Below are positions 10,003-19,338 of a stretch of DNA of 64,000 nt, one piece after another (the first letter of the stretch is position 1; each line of letters starts with the position of its first letter). This DNA is from Eoetvoesiella caeni (GTDB lineage Bacteria > Pseudomonadota > Gammaproteobacteria > Burkholderiales > Burkholderiaceae_B). The notes under the pieces are model-generated. The model was not told the origin of the DNA. It was given only the letters and a program-made list of their open reading frames with translations, and did no database searches. The DNA lies in assembly GCF_003315175.1 (NCBI RefSeq), contig NZ_QNRQ01000004.1, positions 186,001-250,000 of the forward strand, read 5' to 3'. Made by a program: the position numbers and the translations under genes.

Positions 10003-12076
10003 GGCTTGATGCGTCACGTTCGGCAAGGGCCTCTATCAGCTGTTCGGCAAATACCGGACGGCCCAATAAAAAGCCCTGCAACGAACCGCAACCCAGGCTC
10101 GTCAAAAACTCTTGCTGCGCGGCCGTCTCCACCCCTTCGGCAACAATGCTCAAGTCCAGCGTCTTTCCCAATGCCACGATTGCCGAAACAATTGCCGCAT
10201 CTTCGCTGTCTTGCGCCAGCTCGCAAACAAAACCGCGGTCGATCTTCAGCTCGTTGGCCGGCAGCCTTTTCAAATACAGCAGGCTTGAATAACCCGTACC
10301 GAAATCGTCGATCGAAATTCGCACGCCCATGTTATTGAGCTGCTGCAAGATACGCAGGCTTTCCTCCACGTTTCGCATTGCAGTCGACTCGGTGATCTCC
10401 AGCGTTAGTTTTTGCGGCGCCAAGTCGTGGCGGGCCAAAGTTTCTTGCACAGTGTGCACCAGGCGTTCATGCGTAAACTGCAATGCCGACAGGTTGACCG
10501 CCATGCCCCAGGTCTCGCGACCGGCGTCGTGCCATTGTTTAAGTTGCCCGCAGGCCGTGTCCAGCACCCAGTCGCCAATAGGCACGATCAGGCCGGTTTT
10601 TTCCGCAAGAGGAATGAATGCATCGGGCGGAATAAGGCCTCGCACTGGGTGCTGCCAGCGCAAAAGCGCTTCTACGCCGACCACGGGTCCGCTGGGCGCG
10701 ACGAACTTGGGCTGGTACTGCAATATCAGTTCGTTGCGCTCCAGCGCCATGCTCAGGTCGTGCACAAGCTGCAGTTGCTCGTGCACATTGGAGTTCATCG
10801 ACATCTCGAAAAAACAGTACACATTGCGGCCCAAAGCCTTGCTGTGATACATGGCCGCGTCGGCATTGGTCAAGAGTTCGTGCTGATTGGCGCCATCGCC
10901 CGGGTATGTGGCAATACCGATGCTGGTGGACAGGCGCAGCTCGTGCCCTTTGACATCGAAGGGTTCGCGTACAGCGGCAAGCGTGCTCTCGGCCACAGTA
11001 GCGGCATCGGCCGGCTCGGCAATATTCATAAGCATGACGAACTCGTCTCCGCCCACGCGCGCCAATGTGGCGTTGGGCGTAGCGGCCACCTCCAGGCGCC
11101 GCGCCACCTCGACCAGCAGCAAGTCGCCGATGTGATGGCCGAACGCATCGTTCACCGTCTTGAATCCATCCAGGTCCATGAACATCAAGGCAAAGCCGCC
11201 CTTGCCGCCGTCCGCCGCCTGAATGGCCTGCGCCAGCCTGTCTTCCAGCAAAATGCGATTGGGCAATTTGGTCAGGTTATCGTGCAACGCAAGATAAGTA
11301 AGCTCTTGATTGGCCTCGGCCAAAGAGCTGGTCAGCAAGGATGTACGCTGCTCCATGCGCAAGTCGAGCACAGAAACAATCAACGCCATGGTCAATATCG
11401 TCAGCGTCACAATGATAATGACCAAGGCCAGCCACCCGGCGCTAATCCCAGCGTAGGCCGCGCCGCAAACGCTGCCCACGGGAAATTGCGCCGCCGCCAT
11501 CCCGGTATAGTGCATGCCGACGATGCTGCACCCCATGACAACGGCCGCACCCGCGCGCAAAGGGCGCACCCAATGAGTATGGCGACGCAAACGAAACGCA
11601 ATCCATAGCGCGGCTCCGCCGGCGGCTATTGCAATGACGACGGACAGCCCGAATAACATGGGGTCGTACTGAATACCGGGCACCATCTGCATGGCAGCCA
11701 TGCCCATATAGTGCATAGCGGAAATACCGGTACCCAGCAGCAGCGCGCCGGCGCCCAAGCGCCGCCAAGGCAGCGTCTTCTGGCTTACCAGCCACAAGGC
11801 ATACGCCGACGACACAATGGCCACCGTCAATGACAGCACAGTAAGTGCAGGATCGTAGCCCAGAGGAATCGGCAAGCTGAAAGCCAGCATGCCTATGAAA
11901 TGCATGGACCAAATGCCGACGCCCATGGCGCATGCGCCGCCGGCCAGCCACCAATAGCATGTGCGGCCCTGTACGGTGGCGACACGCCCGGCCATGTCCA
12001 ATGCGGTATACGATGCCAGAATCGCAACCAGCAAAGAAAATAGAACAAGCAGACTGTTATAACTGCTAACAAGCAT
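9992..12076 (-). CDS. MHYT-GGDEF-EAL cyclic-di-GMP signalling protein
   Basis: The product has 694 residues. The N-terminal seven-helix MHYT sensor shows its three signature repeats (SMHFIGM, AMHYMGM, GMHYTGM), thought to bind copper and sense diatomic gases. A GGDEF domain with intact ARVGGDEF follows (about residue 345), then an EAL domain with VEALLRW, DDFGTGYSS, LKIDRGFV and EGVET all present. Both synthesis and hydrolysis of c-di-GMP are therefore plausible. It is convergent with the other diguanylate cyclase gene, a local pair with shared second-messenger chemistry. Confidence 0.94.
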   Translation of the reverse strand: MLVSSYNSLLVLFSLLVAILASYTALDMAGRVATVQGRTCYWWLAGGACAMGVGIWSMHFIGMLAFSLPIPLGYDPALTVLSLTVAIVSSAYALWLVSQKTLPWRRLGAGALLLGTGISAMHYMGMAAMQMVPGIQYDPMLFGLSVVIAIAAGGAALWIAFRLRRHTHWVRPLRAGAAVVMGCSIVGMHYTGMAAAQFPVGSVCGAAYAGISAGWLALVIIIVTLTILTMALIVSVLDLRMEQRTSLLTSSLAEANQELTYLALHDNLTKLPNRILLEDRLAQAIQAADGGKGGFALMFMDLDGFKTVNDAFGHHIGDLLLVEVARRLEVAATPNATLARVGGDEFVMLMNIAEPADAATVAESTLAAVREPFDVKGHELRLSTSIGIATYPGDGANQHELLTNADAAMYHSKALGRNVYCFFEMSMNSNVHEQLQLVHDLSMALERNELILQYQPKFVAPSGPVVGVEALLRWQHPVRGLIPPDAFIPLAEKTGLIVPIGDWVLDTACGQLKQWHDAGRETWGMAVNLSALQFTHERLVHTVQETLARHDLAPQKLTLEITESTAMRNVEESLRILQQLNNMGVRISIDDFGTGYSSLLYLKRLPANELKIDRGFVCELAQDSEDAAIVSAIVALGKTLDLSIVAEGVETAAQQEFLTSLGCGSLQGFLLGRPVFAEQLIEALAERDASSLMV

Positions 12077-12376
12077 TACCCACGCCCCCTAACCTCAAAT
12101 CGAGCTGTCCTGAATGCTTTCAACTGCTTATCACAAACGATCGGAACAATAAGTTACATATTAAATAAAATTAATGTAATTTATAGCATATATATACAAT
12201 TCGCCTGCTCAATTCCACAGGCAATATCCCTGTGGAACCTTTTTATGCAAGCAATATGTTGTATTGCCGCCAAATGGGGCAATACCGGCAATTGGCGCGG
12301 CCCGCAAGAACTGCAGGCCGCCCGGCCGGACCCGCTACAGACAGCATCGAAGCCGCTCTTGCGGCTTAGGAGGCAT
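12077..12376. other. AT-rich intergenic region with a 9-bp hairpin
   Basis: This gap holds the promoter of the MHYT-GGDEF-EAL gene (AT-rich stretch 12120-12200). It also holds a perfect 9-bp hairpin, TTCCACAGG at 12213-12221 and its complement at 12229-12237. A CCTTTTT run follows on the plus strand, where no gene lies upstream, so its role is unclear. Short frames here overlap the reductase gene antisense and are not credible. Confidence 0.5.
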
Positions 12377-13204
12377 TTATCCGTCGAACACCTCGTGCGA
12401 GGCGGCGGCGCCCCGCCGCCAGTAGCTGGCGGCGCGAATATGCGACTTATCGATGCCGCGCTCGTCGACCAGATATCGGCGTATGCCCTGGATCGCCGAG
12501 TATTCGCCGGCCGCCCATACAAAGCCCTCGCCATCGGGCAACTGAAGCCGGCTTACCACGCGTTCCAGCGCGCTGGTGCCGTCGGCCTGATCGACCGAGC
12601 AACGCACCCACTGAATGTCCAGGTCGGCCTGGGTTTCAAACTTGAGCTGGGCGCGGGGCAGTTCGGTCTCGATGACAGCCAGAACACGCTTGCCCTTGGG
12701 CAGTTCGGCAAGCCTTCGGCCTATGGCGGGGATGGCGGTTTCGTCGCCAATCAGCAGATGCCAGTCGTAGTCTTGCGGAATGACGAACGAGCCGCGCGGC
12801 CCGCCGATGCCCAGGTACTGGCCCGCGGTAGCCTGCGCCGCCCATGCCGCGGCCACGCCATGTCCGTGCAGGACAAATTCAATATCCAGCTCGCGCGTCG
12901 ACGGGTCGTAGCGGCGCGGCGTGTAGTCACGCATTATGGGCCGCTCTTGTCCTTCCGGAAACACCGAGCCCTGGGGCCCGATCTGGGGCATCAACGGCTT
13001 TTCGCCCGGTACGGGCGGCAAATAGATCTTGATGTGGTCGTCGAAAGAGTCGGACACGAAATCGTCCAAATCGTCTCCGGTCAGGGTGACCCGTACAAGG
13101 CTGGGGGTGATCCGGGCGGTACGCAATACCTTCAATAGGCGCGCCTTCAGCGGATGGCGAACTTTGGTGGGGGTCAGTGCCGGGGCGGTTTTCAATATAG
13201 TCAT
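12377..13204 (-). CDS. Siderophore-interacting FAD-binding ferric reductase (YqjH/ViuB type)
   Basis: The 275-residue flavoprotein of the SIP family reduces ferric siderophores in the cytoplasm to release iron. The FAD-binding motif region MRDYTPRRYDPSTRELDIEFVLHGHGVAAAWA (described here by RDYTPRR and FVLHGHG, about residues 90-115), GPRGSF and the NADPH-side segments HLLIGDETAIPAIGRRL and FVWAAGEYSAI are clear. It sits 9 bp downstream of a PadR-family regulator. That is the arrangement known for E. coli yqjH with its repressor yqjI, though there the genes are divergent. Metal-responsive control is inferred. Confidence 0.92.
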   Translation of the reverse strand: MTILKTAPALTPTKVRHPLKARLLKVLRTARITPSLVRVTLTGDDLDDFVSDSFDDHIKIYLPPVPGEKPLMPQIGPQGSVFPEGQERPIMRDYTPRRYDPSTRELDIEFVLHGHGVAAAWAAQATAGQYLGIGGPRGSFVIPQDYDWHLLIGDETAIPAIGRRLAELPKGKRVLAVIETELPRAQLKFETQADLDIQWVRCSVDQADGTSALERVVSRLQLPDGEGFVWAAGEYSAIQGIRRYLVDERGIDKSHIRAASYWRRGAAASHEVFDG

Positions 13205-13213
13205 GCAGCCCTC

Positions 13214-13885
13214 CTAGGCTTGCGTCGAAGGCGTGGCGCCCTCGTTCAGTATTTCGGATGTCGCGCGCTTCAGGATTGCGGCGATCCGGCGTTGTTCGTC
13301 GGGCGTGGCATCGGTGCGCCGCAACAAGGCGGTCTTCATTGCGCGCCGTGCTTCCACAAATTCGGGCAGCCAGCCGCCGACACCTATGGTTCCCGGGTCC
13401 GTATCATTATTCCAGGCCTGCTTCATCCATGCGATCTTGCGTGCCGCATGCTTGAGGCTGGCAAACAGAAGATCCGCGCGGTCCCGATTGGCTTCCAGGT
13501 AAAGACGGCCCGGTTCCGCCAGATGATAGAGCTTGCGATTGCCGTGTACCTCGACCGTAGCGTAGCCCAGCTCTTCAAGATAGGTAAGGGCCGGGTACAC
13601 CATGCCGGGGCTGGGACTGTAAAAGCCATTGGAACGGGCCTCCAGCTCTTTGATAAATTCATAGCCGTGGCCGGGACGTTCGTGCAACAACGCCAGGAGC
13701 ATTAATTGCAGCTCGTCGGCGCCGAATTTGCGGCCGCGCGTCATTCTTGCGCCATCGCCGCCCATCCCGTCCCAGTCGCCCAGCGGAGCGCCTGCGCCGG
13801 GCCGGCGGCCACGCCCCGCCGCTGCCCGCCGCGGCAATAAAGGATTCCATTCCGGTACGCCACGCCCGCCAAAATGATTTTGCAT
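13214..13885 (-). CDS. PadR-family transcriptional regulator, YqjI-like
   Basis: The 223-residue protein has a Gly/Arg/Pro-rich N-terminal extension (about 1-60) and then a PadR winged helix (LQLMLLALLHERPGHGYEF, SPGMVYPALTYLEELGYATV). The C-terminal helical dimerisation part follows. E. coli YqjI is a PadR protein with an N-terminal metal-binding extension that represses the ferric reductase gene yqjH. The reductase neighbour here makes the same role likely, although this extension is not His-rich. The ATG at 13885 is chosen because AGGAGG lies just upstream. Confidence 0.88.
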   Translation of the reverse strand: MQNHFGGRGVPEWNPLLPRRAAAGRGRRPGAGAPLGDWDGMGGDGARMTRGRKFGADELQLMLLALLHERPGHGYEFIKELEARSNGFYSPSPGMVYPALTYLEELGYATVEVHGNRKLYHLAEPGRLYLEANRDRADLLFASLKHAARKIAWMKQAWNNDTDPGTIGVGGWLPEFVEARRAMKTALLRRTDATPDEQRRIAAILKRATSEILNEGATPSTQA

Positions 13886-13909
13886 GATCGCTGCCTCCTG
13901 CATTAACCA

Positions 13910-13933
13910 ATATATCTTACGATATATCTTACG
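13910..13933. promoter_or_regulatory. Tandem 12-bp direct repeats, probable operator of the PadR/reductase operon
   Basis: ATATATCTTACG occurs twice without a gap (13910-13921 and 13922-13933), followed by ATA. It lies 25-48 bp upstream of the regulator start. The position and AT-rich half-site style suit autoregulation by the PadR protein. Confidence 0.6.
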
Positions 13934-14050
13934 ATAATTTCAAAGAAATGAAAAGAGATCAAGAATGACCGAAGCCGCCGGCATAGCCATTACACTATGG
14001 CAACTTAGGCTCGCGCCCGCGAGAGCCGCTTTTTTCGAATAAGGACAAGC

Positions 14051-14833
14051 ATGCTCAAGGTAATTTCCGCCAATCTCAACGGCATCCGCTCCGCCGTCAA
14101 CAAGGGTTTCCTGGAATGGATGCCTAAACAAAACGCCGACTTCGTGTGCCTGCAAGAGCTCAAGGCACAGGCCGACAATATGACCGAGGCCATGCTCAAT
14201 CCGGCGGGCTACCAGGGCTACTTCCACTATGCCGAGAAAAAGGGCTATAGCGGCGTAGGCATTTATGCCCGCCATCAGCCTCTTCAGGTTATCGAAGGAC
14301 TGGGCGTGCCGGAAATCGATGCCGAAGGCCGCTACCTGGAATTGGTATACGACAAGCTGTCCATCATCTCGGTCTACCTGCCATCGGGCTCCAGCGGCGA
14401 CCACCGCCAGGCGGCCAAATACGTGTTCATGGAGCATTTTTTCAAGCACCTGGCCCAACTGGTCCAATGCGGCCGGCAAGTCATTCTGTGCGGCGACTGG
14501 AATATCGCGCACAAAGAAATAGACCTGAAGAACTGGAAAGGCAACCAGAAAAACAGCGGCTTCCTGCCCGAAGAACGCGCCTGGCTCACCAAAGTTTTCG
14601 ACGAGCTGGGTTGGGCCGATGTGTACAGGCAACTACACCCAGACTCCACCGGCGAGGCCTACACCTGGTGGAGCAACCGCGGCCAGGCTCGCGCAAACAA
14701 CGTCGGATGGCGCATCGACTACCAGATCGCCACCAAAGAAATCGCAGCGTCGGCCACGGCGGCCTCCATCTATAAGGAGGCCTGGTTCAGCGACCACGCG
14801 CCCTTGACGATCGACTATGAAATGACACTGTAA
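14051..14833 (+). CDS. xth: Exodeoxyribonuclease III (AP endonuclease)
   Basis: The 260-residue protein is a member of the EEP nuclease fold that incises abasic sites and trims 3' ends in base-excision repair. Conserved elements are [27 protein letters not shown] (catalytic Glu), the GVGIYAR strand, [16 protein letters not shown] (Asp/Asn pair) and the terminal [11 protein letters not shown] with the catalytic Asp-His. The length is typical. It is followed 17 bp later by an SMR transporter gene. Confidence 0.95.
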   Translation: MLKVISANLNGIRSAVNKGFLEWMPKQNADFVCLQELKAQADNMTEAMLNPAGYQGYFHYAEKKGYSGVGIYARHQPLQVIEGLGVPEIDAEGRYLELVYDKLSIISVYLPSGSSGDHRQAAKYVFMEHFFKHLAQLVQCGRQVILCGDWNIAHKEIDLKNWKGNQKNSGFLPEERAWLTKVFDELGWADVYRQLHPDSTGEAYTWWSNRGQARANNVGWRIDYQIATKEIAASATAASIYKEAWFSDHAPLTIDYEMTL

Positions 14834-14850
14834 AGGCAGGACGTGCTGAG

Positions 14851-15180
14851 ATGAACTGGATCTATCTGGCAATTGCCATCTGTGCCGAGGTTGTCGCCAC
14901 ATCGGCCCTTAAGGCGTCTTTAGGCTTTACCCGCCTGGCTCCTTCGGCCGTGGTCGTGGTGGGCTATGCGGCCGCCTTTTATTTTCTGTCGCTGACTTTG
15001 CGCTCGATTCCGGTGGGCGTGGCCTATGCGGTGTGGTCCGGCGTAGGGATTGTGCTTATCTCGGTCATCGGCGCCCTGTTCTTCAAACAACACCTGGACA
15101 CAGCGGCCATCCTGGGCATGGCGCTTATCGTGCTGGGCGTGGTGGTCATTCAGGTGTTCTCGAAAACGGTCGGACATTAA
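14851..15180 (+). CDS. Small multidrug resistance (SMR) efflux protein, EmrE-like
   Basis: The 109-residue protein has four transmembrane helices. The essential membrane-embedded Glu lies in [15 protein letters not shown] (residue 13, as in EmrE Glu14), and helix 4 has the usual [16 protein letters not shown] pattern. It would exchange protons for quaternary ammonium or other cationic compounds. The start follows GGCAGGACGTGCTGAG. Closely related SugE/Gdx proteins export guanidinium, but the helix-1 sequence here looks more EmrE-like. Confidence 0.92.
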   Translation: MNWIYLAIAICAEVVATSALKASLGFTRLAPSAVVVVGYAAAFYFLSLTLRSIPVGVAYAVWSGVGIVLISVIGALFFKQHLDTAAILGMALIVLGVVVIQVFSKTVGH

Positions 15181-15212
15181 CCGCCACGCGCTGGCAAGGC
15201 AAGGAACCTTGG

Positions 15213-16577
15213 TCAGCTCGATGCCGCTGTCTGGGGTTCGTCCTGCGACTCATTGGCATCGGGCGCAAGCTCATCCCGATCCAGCGCGCGTATTTCATGC
15301 CGCTTCCACCACAACAGCAACAGCCCAGGCATGCCGATAAAAACGGTAATCACGAAAAACGACGGCCAGCCCATGCTTTCAACCAGGGGCGGCGTAAACG
15401 GCCCGGCCAGATACGTGCGGCCCACGGCCGACAAGGCCGACAACAGGGCAAATTGCGTGGCCGAAAACTCTTGCTTGCACAGCGCCATCAGCAAGGCCAC
15501 AAATGCCGCCGTGCCCAGCCCGCCGCAAATGTTTTCCAAAGCCACGACCAGCCCCATCGACCAGATATGCTGCGGCGTAACCGCCAGGATCCAATACCCA
15601 AGATTGGAGACGGCCTGCAAAATACCGAACACCATCAGCGAGCGATACAAGCCCATACGCGCCATGAGGGAGCCGCCGGCCAAGGCGCCCACGATGGTGG
15701 CGATCAAGCCGAATATCTTGTTGACGGTGCCGACCTCTTCAGGGCTGAAGCCGACGCCGCGCAGCAAGAATGTTGTGGATAATGCACCGGCAAAGGCGTC
15801 GCCCAGCTTGTACAGCACGATCAGCAGCAAAATCATCACCGCACCGCGCCGACTAAAGAACTCCGACAAAGGCTCGATGACCGCCAGGGCCAGCGTACGC
15901 GGCGCCTTGGCAACGACTTCGGGCTCGGGCGCCAGCATGGTGGCCAGCGTGCAAAGCAGCATCAGCACGCCCATCAGCACATAGGTATAGCGCCAGTCCA
16001 GCCAGGTTCCGGCCAAGACCAGTGCCAGCCCGCCCGACACAATCATGGCAACCCGATAACCCATGACCTTGAGCGCCGCGCCCGCCGCCCTTTCGCTGTC
16101 ATGCAGCACGTCGGTGCTGTAGGCGTCGAAGGCAATGTCCTGGGTTGCGGACAGGAAAGCCACGATCACCGCCAGCAAGGCCAACCACGCCAACTCGGTG
16201 GAAGGCGAAAAAAAACCCATGGCGCTGATCGATATTGCCAGCAATATCTGGCACAGGAAAACCCAGCCTCGGCGCCGCCCAAGCAAAGGCGGTGCGTAAC
16301 GGTCGACCAGCGGCGCCCAGAGGAACTTAAGCGTGTACGCCGTGCCCACCAGGGTCAGGAAGCCTATGCTTTGCAGCGAAACATTGGAAACCGTGGCCCA
16401 GGCCTGTAGGGTTCCGGTGGTAAGGGCCAGCGGGAGGCCGCTGGCGAAACCCAAGGCCAACAAGGGAAAAACACGCGGGCTGGCATAAACATTGGTCTTC
16501 GAAACGATGACTACCCCTTGTTGTGTTGGGCCCAGTTGGGCGACTCGAACCGGTATACGGCCAGGGTGCTGCGCCAA
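15213..16577 (-). CDS. ampG: AmpG-type muropeptide permease (MFS)
   Basis: This major-facilitator protein is close to AmpG, which imports anhydro-muropeptides for wall recycling. Signatures are LGFASGLPLALTTGTLQAW, FLWAPLVDRY and QDIAFDAYSTDVL, with about 12-14 membrane helices. The start is uncertain. By comparison with AmpG the protein should begin near 16506 (around VSKTNVYASPR), but no ATG, GTG or TTG exists there in frame. The first in-frame ATG is at 16577, inside the metW 3' end. The true start may be non-canonical, the upstream ATG, or a TTG at FPLLALG. Confidence 0.85.
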   Translation of the reverse strand: MAQHPGRIPVRVAQLGPTQQGVVIVSKTNVYASPRVFPLLALGFASGLPLALTTGTLQAWATVSNVSLQSIGFLTLVGTAYTLKFLWAPLVDRYAPPLLGRRRGWVFLCQILLAISISAMGFFSPSTELAWLALLAVIVAFLSATQDIAFDAYSTDVLHDSERAAGAALKVMGYRVAMIVSGGLALVLAGTWLDWRYTYVLMGVLMLLCTLATMLAPEPEVVAKAPRTLALAVIEPLSEFFSRRGAVMILLLIVLYKLGDAFAGALSTTFLLRGVGFSPEEVGTVNKIFGLIATIVGALAGGSLMARMGLYRSLMVFGILQAVSNLGYWILAVTPQHIWSMGLVVALENICGGLGTAAFVALLMALCKQEFSATQFALLSALSAVGRTYLAGPFTPPLVESMGWPSFFVITVFIGMPGLLLLWWKRHEIRALDRDELAPDANESQDEPQTAASS

Positions 16578-17149
16578 CCCTGCAGGCTTTTGATTTCGCG
16601 GTCGTTATGAAACGCCGCCCTGTGCGTAATTCGCAAGTCGAGCGATTCGGCCAGGTCCTGGAAATCTTTCAGCGTGCATAAGTGAATATTGGGCGTGTTA
16701 TACCATTGATACGGCATTGCGCCTGTTACCGGCATGCGGCCGCGCAGGATCGACCAGCCGTGCGGCCAGAACCCGAAGTTGGGAAACGACACAATGCCAA
16801 AACGCGCGACCCTGGCCATTTCGCGCAGGATGTGTTCGGTATGGTGCATGGACTGCAGCGTTTGCGACAGCACGACCGAATCGAACTGCATGCCGTCGAA
16901 CAGGGCAAGGCCTTCTTCCAGGTTTTGCTGAATGACACGCACGCCGCGTCGCACCGAGGCGATCACGCGCTGGTCGTCCAGCTCGACGCCGGCGCCGTCC
17001 ACATTTTTTTTGTCGCGCAGGTAAGCCAGCAAGGTGCCGTCGCCGCAACCCAGGTCGAGCACACGGGTATTAGGTTCGATCCAGCTTGCTATGCGCACCA
17101 GGTCCTGGCGAATGCCGTCCCGCGAGCCCGTATCGGTAGCTTGGCTCAT
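16511..17149 (-). CDS. metW: Methionine biosynthesis protein MetW
   Basis: The 212-residue methyltransferase-fold protein carries the SAM-binding motif [16 protein letters not shown] (about residue 29), and [12 protein letters not shown] and [15 protein letters not shown] downstream. In proteobacteria MetW partners MetX and is needed for full homoserine acyltransferase activity. The ATG at 17149 overlaps the metX stop by four bases (ATGA), so the pair is translationally coupled. Longer upstream frames lie inside metX and are rejected. Confidence 0.95.
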   Translation of the reverse strand: MSQATDTGSRDGIRQDLVRIASWIEPNTRVLDLGCGDGTLLAYLRDKKNVDGAGVELDDQRVIASVRRGVRVIQQNLEEGLALFDGMQFDSVVLSQTLQSMHHTEHILREMARVARFGIVSFPNFGFWPHGWSILRGRMPVTGAMPYQWYNTPNIHLCTLKDFQDLAESLDLRITHRAAFHNDREIKSLQGWRSTLAVYRFESPNWAQHNKG

Positions 17150-18408
17150 GCCAGGACTCCAGCGGTGGTTTGCCGCTCGCCCAGCCCGAGCTTGGCGGCG
17201 ATTTGATCGTAATAGCCCTGCACCACGGCGTGGTACCTGGCGTCGTCCTGCAGGAAAGCATCGTGGCCGTGGCGCGCGTCGATTTCGGCATAGGTGACCG
17301 GCCGTTGATTCTTGAGCAGCGCCCGGACGATTTCGCGCGAACGCGCCGGCGGAAAACGCCAATCGGTACTGAACGAGACCAAAAGAAAGTCGGCCTGCGT
17401 CACGCTTAGCGCCTGGGCCAGGTCGCCATTGCAATGCTGCGAGGGGTCGAAATAGTCGAGCGCGCGCGTAATCAGCAAATATGTATTGGCGTCGAAATAG
17501 CTTGAAAATTTTTCGCCCTGATAGCGCAAATAAGATTCGACTTCGAATTCCACATCGTAGCCGTAATGGTATCCGCCATTCTCGGCCGGCGCGCGCAAAT
17601 TGCGGCCGAATTTTTCGTCCATATCGTCATCGGACAAATAGGTGATATGGCCCAGCATGCGCGCCACCGACAAGCCGCGCTTGGGCACGGTGTCGTATGC
17701 GTAGTAGTCGCCGCCATGGAAATCGGGATCGGAAATGATCGAACGCCGCGCCACCTCGTTGAACGCAATGTTTTGCGCGGTCAGGCGCGGGGTGCTGGCT
17801 ATGACTATGCAATGCGCGACGCGTTCAGGGCAGGTAATGGCCCAGCCCAGCGCCTGCATGCCGCCCAACGAGCCGCCCATCACGGCCGCAAACCTTTGTA
17901 TGCCGAAATGATCGGCCAGGCGCACCTGCGCCTCGACCCAATCTTTTACCGTAAGCATGGGAAACGCAGCGCCCCAGGGCTTGCCCGTAGCGGGGTTGAT
18001 GCTGGCGGGCCCGGTCGAGCCGAAGCAAGAGCCGATATTGTTGACCCCGATCACAAAGAAACGCTCGGTGTCGACCGCCTTGCCCGGGCCCACCATGTTG
18101 TCCCACCAGCCGATATCCTTGGGGTTCGAAGCCGAAATGCCGGCCACATGATGCGACGCATTCAGGGCGTGGCACACCAGCACCGCGTTGCTGCAGTCGG
18201 CGTTAAGGGTACCGTAGGTTTCAACCGCTATTTCGTAGCCGGGCAGAACTTGGCCGCTGGCCAGGGACAAGGGCTCGTCGAATGTAATGAACTGCGGGGA
18301 AACGACACCAACCGAGCCGGCGGGGACTTCAATATTCTGGCTGGTAAGGGGCGGCGTGGAGGCGGCCTGCAAGGACACGGAAGGACTGACTGATTGTAAT
18401 TGGGCCAT
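17146..18408 (-). CDS. metX: Homoserine O-acyltransferase MetX
   Basis: The 420-residue alpha/beta-hydrolase-fold enzyme acylates homoserine in the first committed step of methionine synthesis. The nucleophile elbow is in [16 protein letters not shown] (about residue 171), [13 protein letters not shown] is near the N-terminus and the late His is in [19 protein letters not shown]. Whether the acyl donor is acetyl- or succinyl-CoA cannot be read reliably here. AGGTCC precedes the ATG. It heads metX-metW, with ampG possibly downstream in the same transcript. Confidence 0.95.
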   Translation of the reverse strand: MAQLQSVSPSVSLQAASTPPLTSQNIEVPAGSVGVVSPQFITFDEPLSLASGQVLPGYEIAVETYGTLNADCSNAVLVCHALNASHHVAGISASNPKDIGWWDNMVGPGKAVDTERFFVIGVNNIGSCFGSTGPASINPATGKPWGAAFPMLTVKDWVEAQVRLADHFGIQRFAAVMGGSLGGMQALGWAITCPERVAHCIVIASTPRLTAQNIAFNEVARRSIISDPDFHGGDYYAYDTVPKRGLSVARMLGHITYLSDDDMDEKFGRNLRAPAENGGYHYGYDVEFEVESYLRYQGEKFSSYFDANTYLLITRALDYFDPSQHCNGDLAQALSVTQADFLLVSFSTDWRFPPARSREIVRALLKNQRPVTYAEIDARHGHDAFLQDDARYHAVVQGYYDQIAAKLGLGERQTTAGVLA

Positions 18409-18573
18409 AAGGACCTCTTTAGCTGGATTTATGAGGCGCCCGCAAGCAGATCAAGCAAATCGGCGCTTAGGAATTCAAGGCATTTTATCACCTTCCCGCC
18501 GCGCTATAGGACAAGCGCCGGCACGGGGCCTTGGGTGGAATTGTCCCGGCCGGGTTTACCAAACCAATAATAA

Positions 18574-18612
18574 TTGATACATTCACTTATATTTAAACAT
18601 ATAAAGTATCAA
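18574..18612. promoter_or_regulatory. Nested dyad upstream of the LuxR-type gene
   Basis: TTGATAC (18574-18580) is mirrored by GTATCAA (18606-18612). Inside that, TTATAT (18587-18592) is mirrored by ATATAA (18599-18604). The dyad ends 14 bp before the start codon and just upstream of the AGGAGA ribosome binding site. It may be an operator for the adjacent HTH protein. Confidence 0.5.
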
Positions 18613-18626
18613 CAGGAGACGCCGCC

Positions 18627-18944
18627 ATGAAGCCCTTAACCGCCAGAGAGTTGACATGTCTAGGCTGGGCCTCTATTGGAAAAACCAGTTGGGAAATGGG
18701 CGTCATACTTGGATTGACCGAACGCACTGTCAACTTCCACATTCATAATGCCTGTAAAAAGCTGCACGTCCATAGCCGGCAGGCGGCTATTACCGCGGCC
18801 CTGCAAGCGGGCCTGCTGCCCGTGCCTAACGTTGCCCCACCGCCAGCCCTTTCAGGAACTCGGTTGCCTGCGAATCGGGAAACGCGTCTGAACGAGCCGT
18901 CACTATGCCTTCAACCAGCGCGTGCGGCAATACCCAAGCAATAG
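18627..18944 (+). CDS. Solo LuxR-type helix-turn-helix protein
   Basis: The 105-residue protein is essentially just a LuxR C-terminal DNA-binding domain: LTARELTCLGWASIGKTSWEMG, then the recognition region LTERTVNFHIHNACKKLHV. A Pro-rich tail of about 40 residues follows. No autoinducer-binding or receiver domain is present. The start is supported by CAGGAGACGCCGCC. The tail overlaps the 3' end of the opposing lipoprotein gene by 119 bp, and its composition suggests it may be read-through rather than selected sequence. It could be a remnant of a full LuxR protein or a genuine GerE-like regulator. Confidence 0.75.
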   Translation: MKPLTARELTCLGWASIGKTSWEMGVILGLTERTVNFHIHNACKKLHVHSRQAAITAALQAGLLPVPNVAPPPALSGTRLPANRETRLNEPSLCLQPARAAIPKQ

Positions 18945-19338
18945 CGCGCAGGCGCGTAGCCCCCTTGCCCGTATCCTGCCCCGTTATCTCGAACGGTTGG
19001 CCGAAAGCCGGCAGCTCGGAAGGCGGCTCCACGCCCAGGTTCTGGTAGAAAGACGCAACTACCGTTCGGCCCATGTTCAAGCGGGCGGCCTCGTCGTTCT
19101 TCAAGGCTTCGGGCAAGGGCGCGTAGCCAACGGCAAATACCGCGCCTTTCACCGTCGCGGCCGTCAGCGAAAACTCGATATCGCTGCCCGCAAAGTTCAA
19201 TGTCCGCTTCTGCGTTTCGGGCTTGTCCGGGAAAATGGCCCGGACCATGCCGTCGGCCACCGCAAGCTCGCGCCAGTTGTATTCGGGCGAACATCCCAGC
19301 AGCAATCCCAGCATTAAAATAAGCATACCGGCGCGCAT
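18826..19338 (-). CDS. Putative outer- or inner-membrane lipoprotein, function unknown
   Basis: The 170-residue protein begins MRAGMLILMLGLLLGCS, a lipoprotein signal with lipobox LLGC. The mature part is a small alpha/beta domain (RAIFPDKPETQKRTLNFAG through VEGIVTARSDAFPDSQATEFLKGL). I do not recognise a family with a known function. I chose the ATG at 19338 because AAGGGG precedes it; a GTG at 19362 would put eight residues before the signal. Its 3' end overlaps the convergent LuxR-type gene. Confidence 0.78.
   Translation of the reverse strand: MRAGMLILMLGLLLGCSPEYNWRELAVADGMVRAIFPDKPETQKRTLNFAGSDIEFSLTAATVKGAVFAVGYAPLPEALKNDEAARLNMGRTVVASFYQNLGVEPPSELPAFGQPFEITGQDTGKGATRLRAIAWVLPHALVEGIVTARSDAFPDSQATEFLKGLAVGQR

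Noticed and set aside
12213-12245. Terminator hairpin for the ferric reductase operon
   Set aside because: The T-run is on the plus strand, whereas the operon reads on the minus strand; no plus-strand gene lies upstream.
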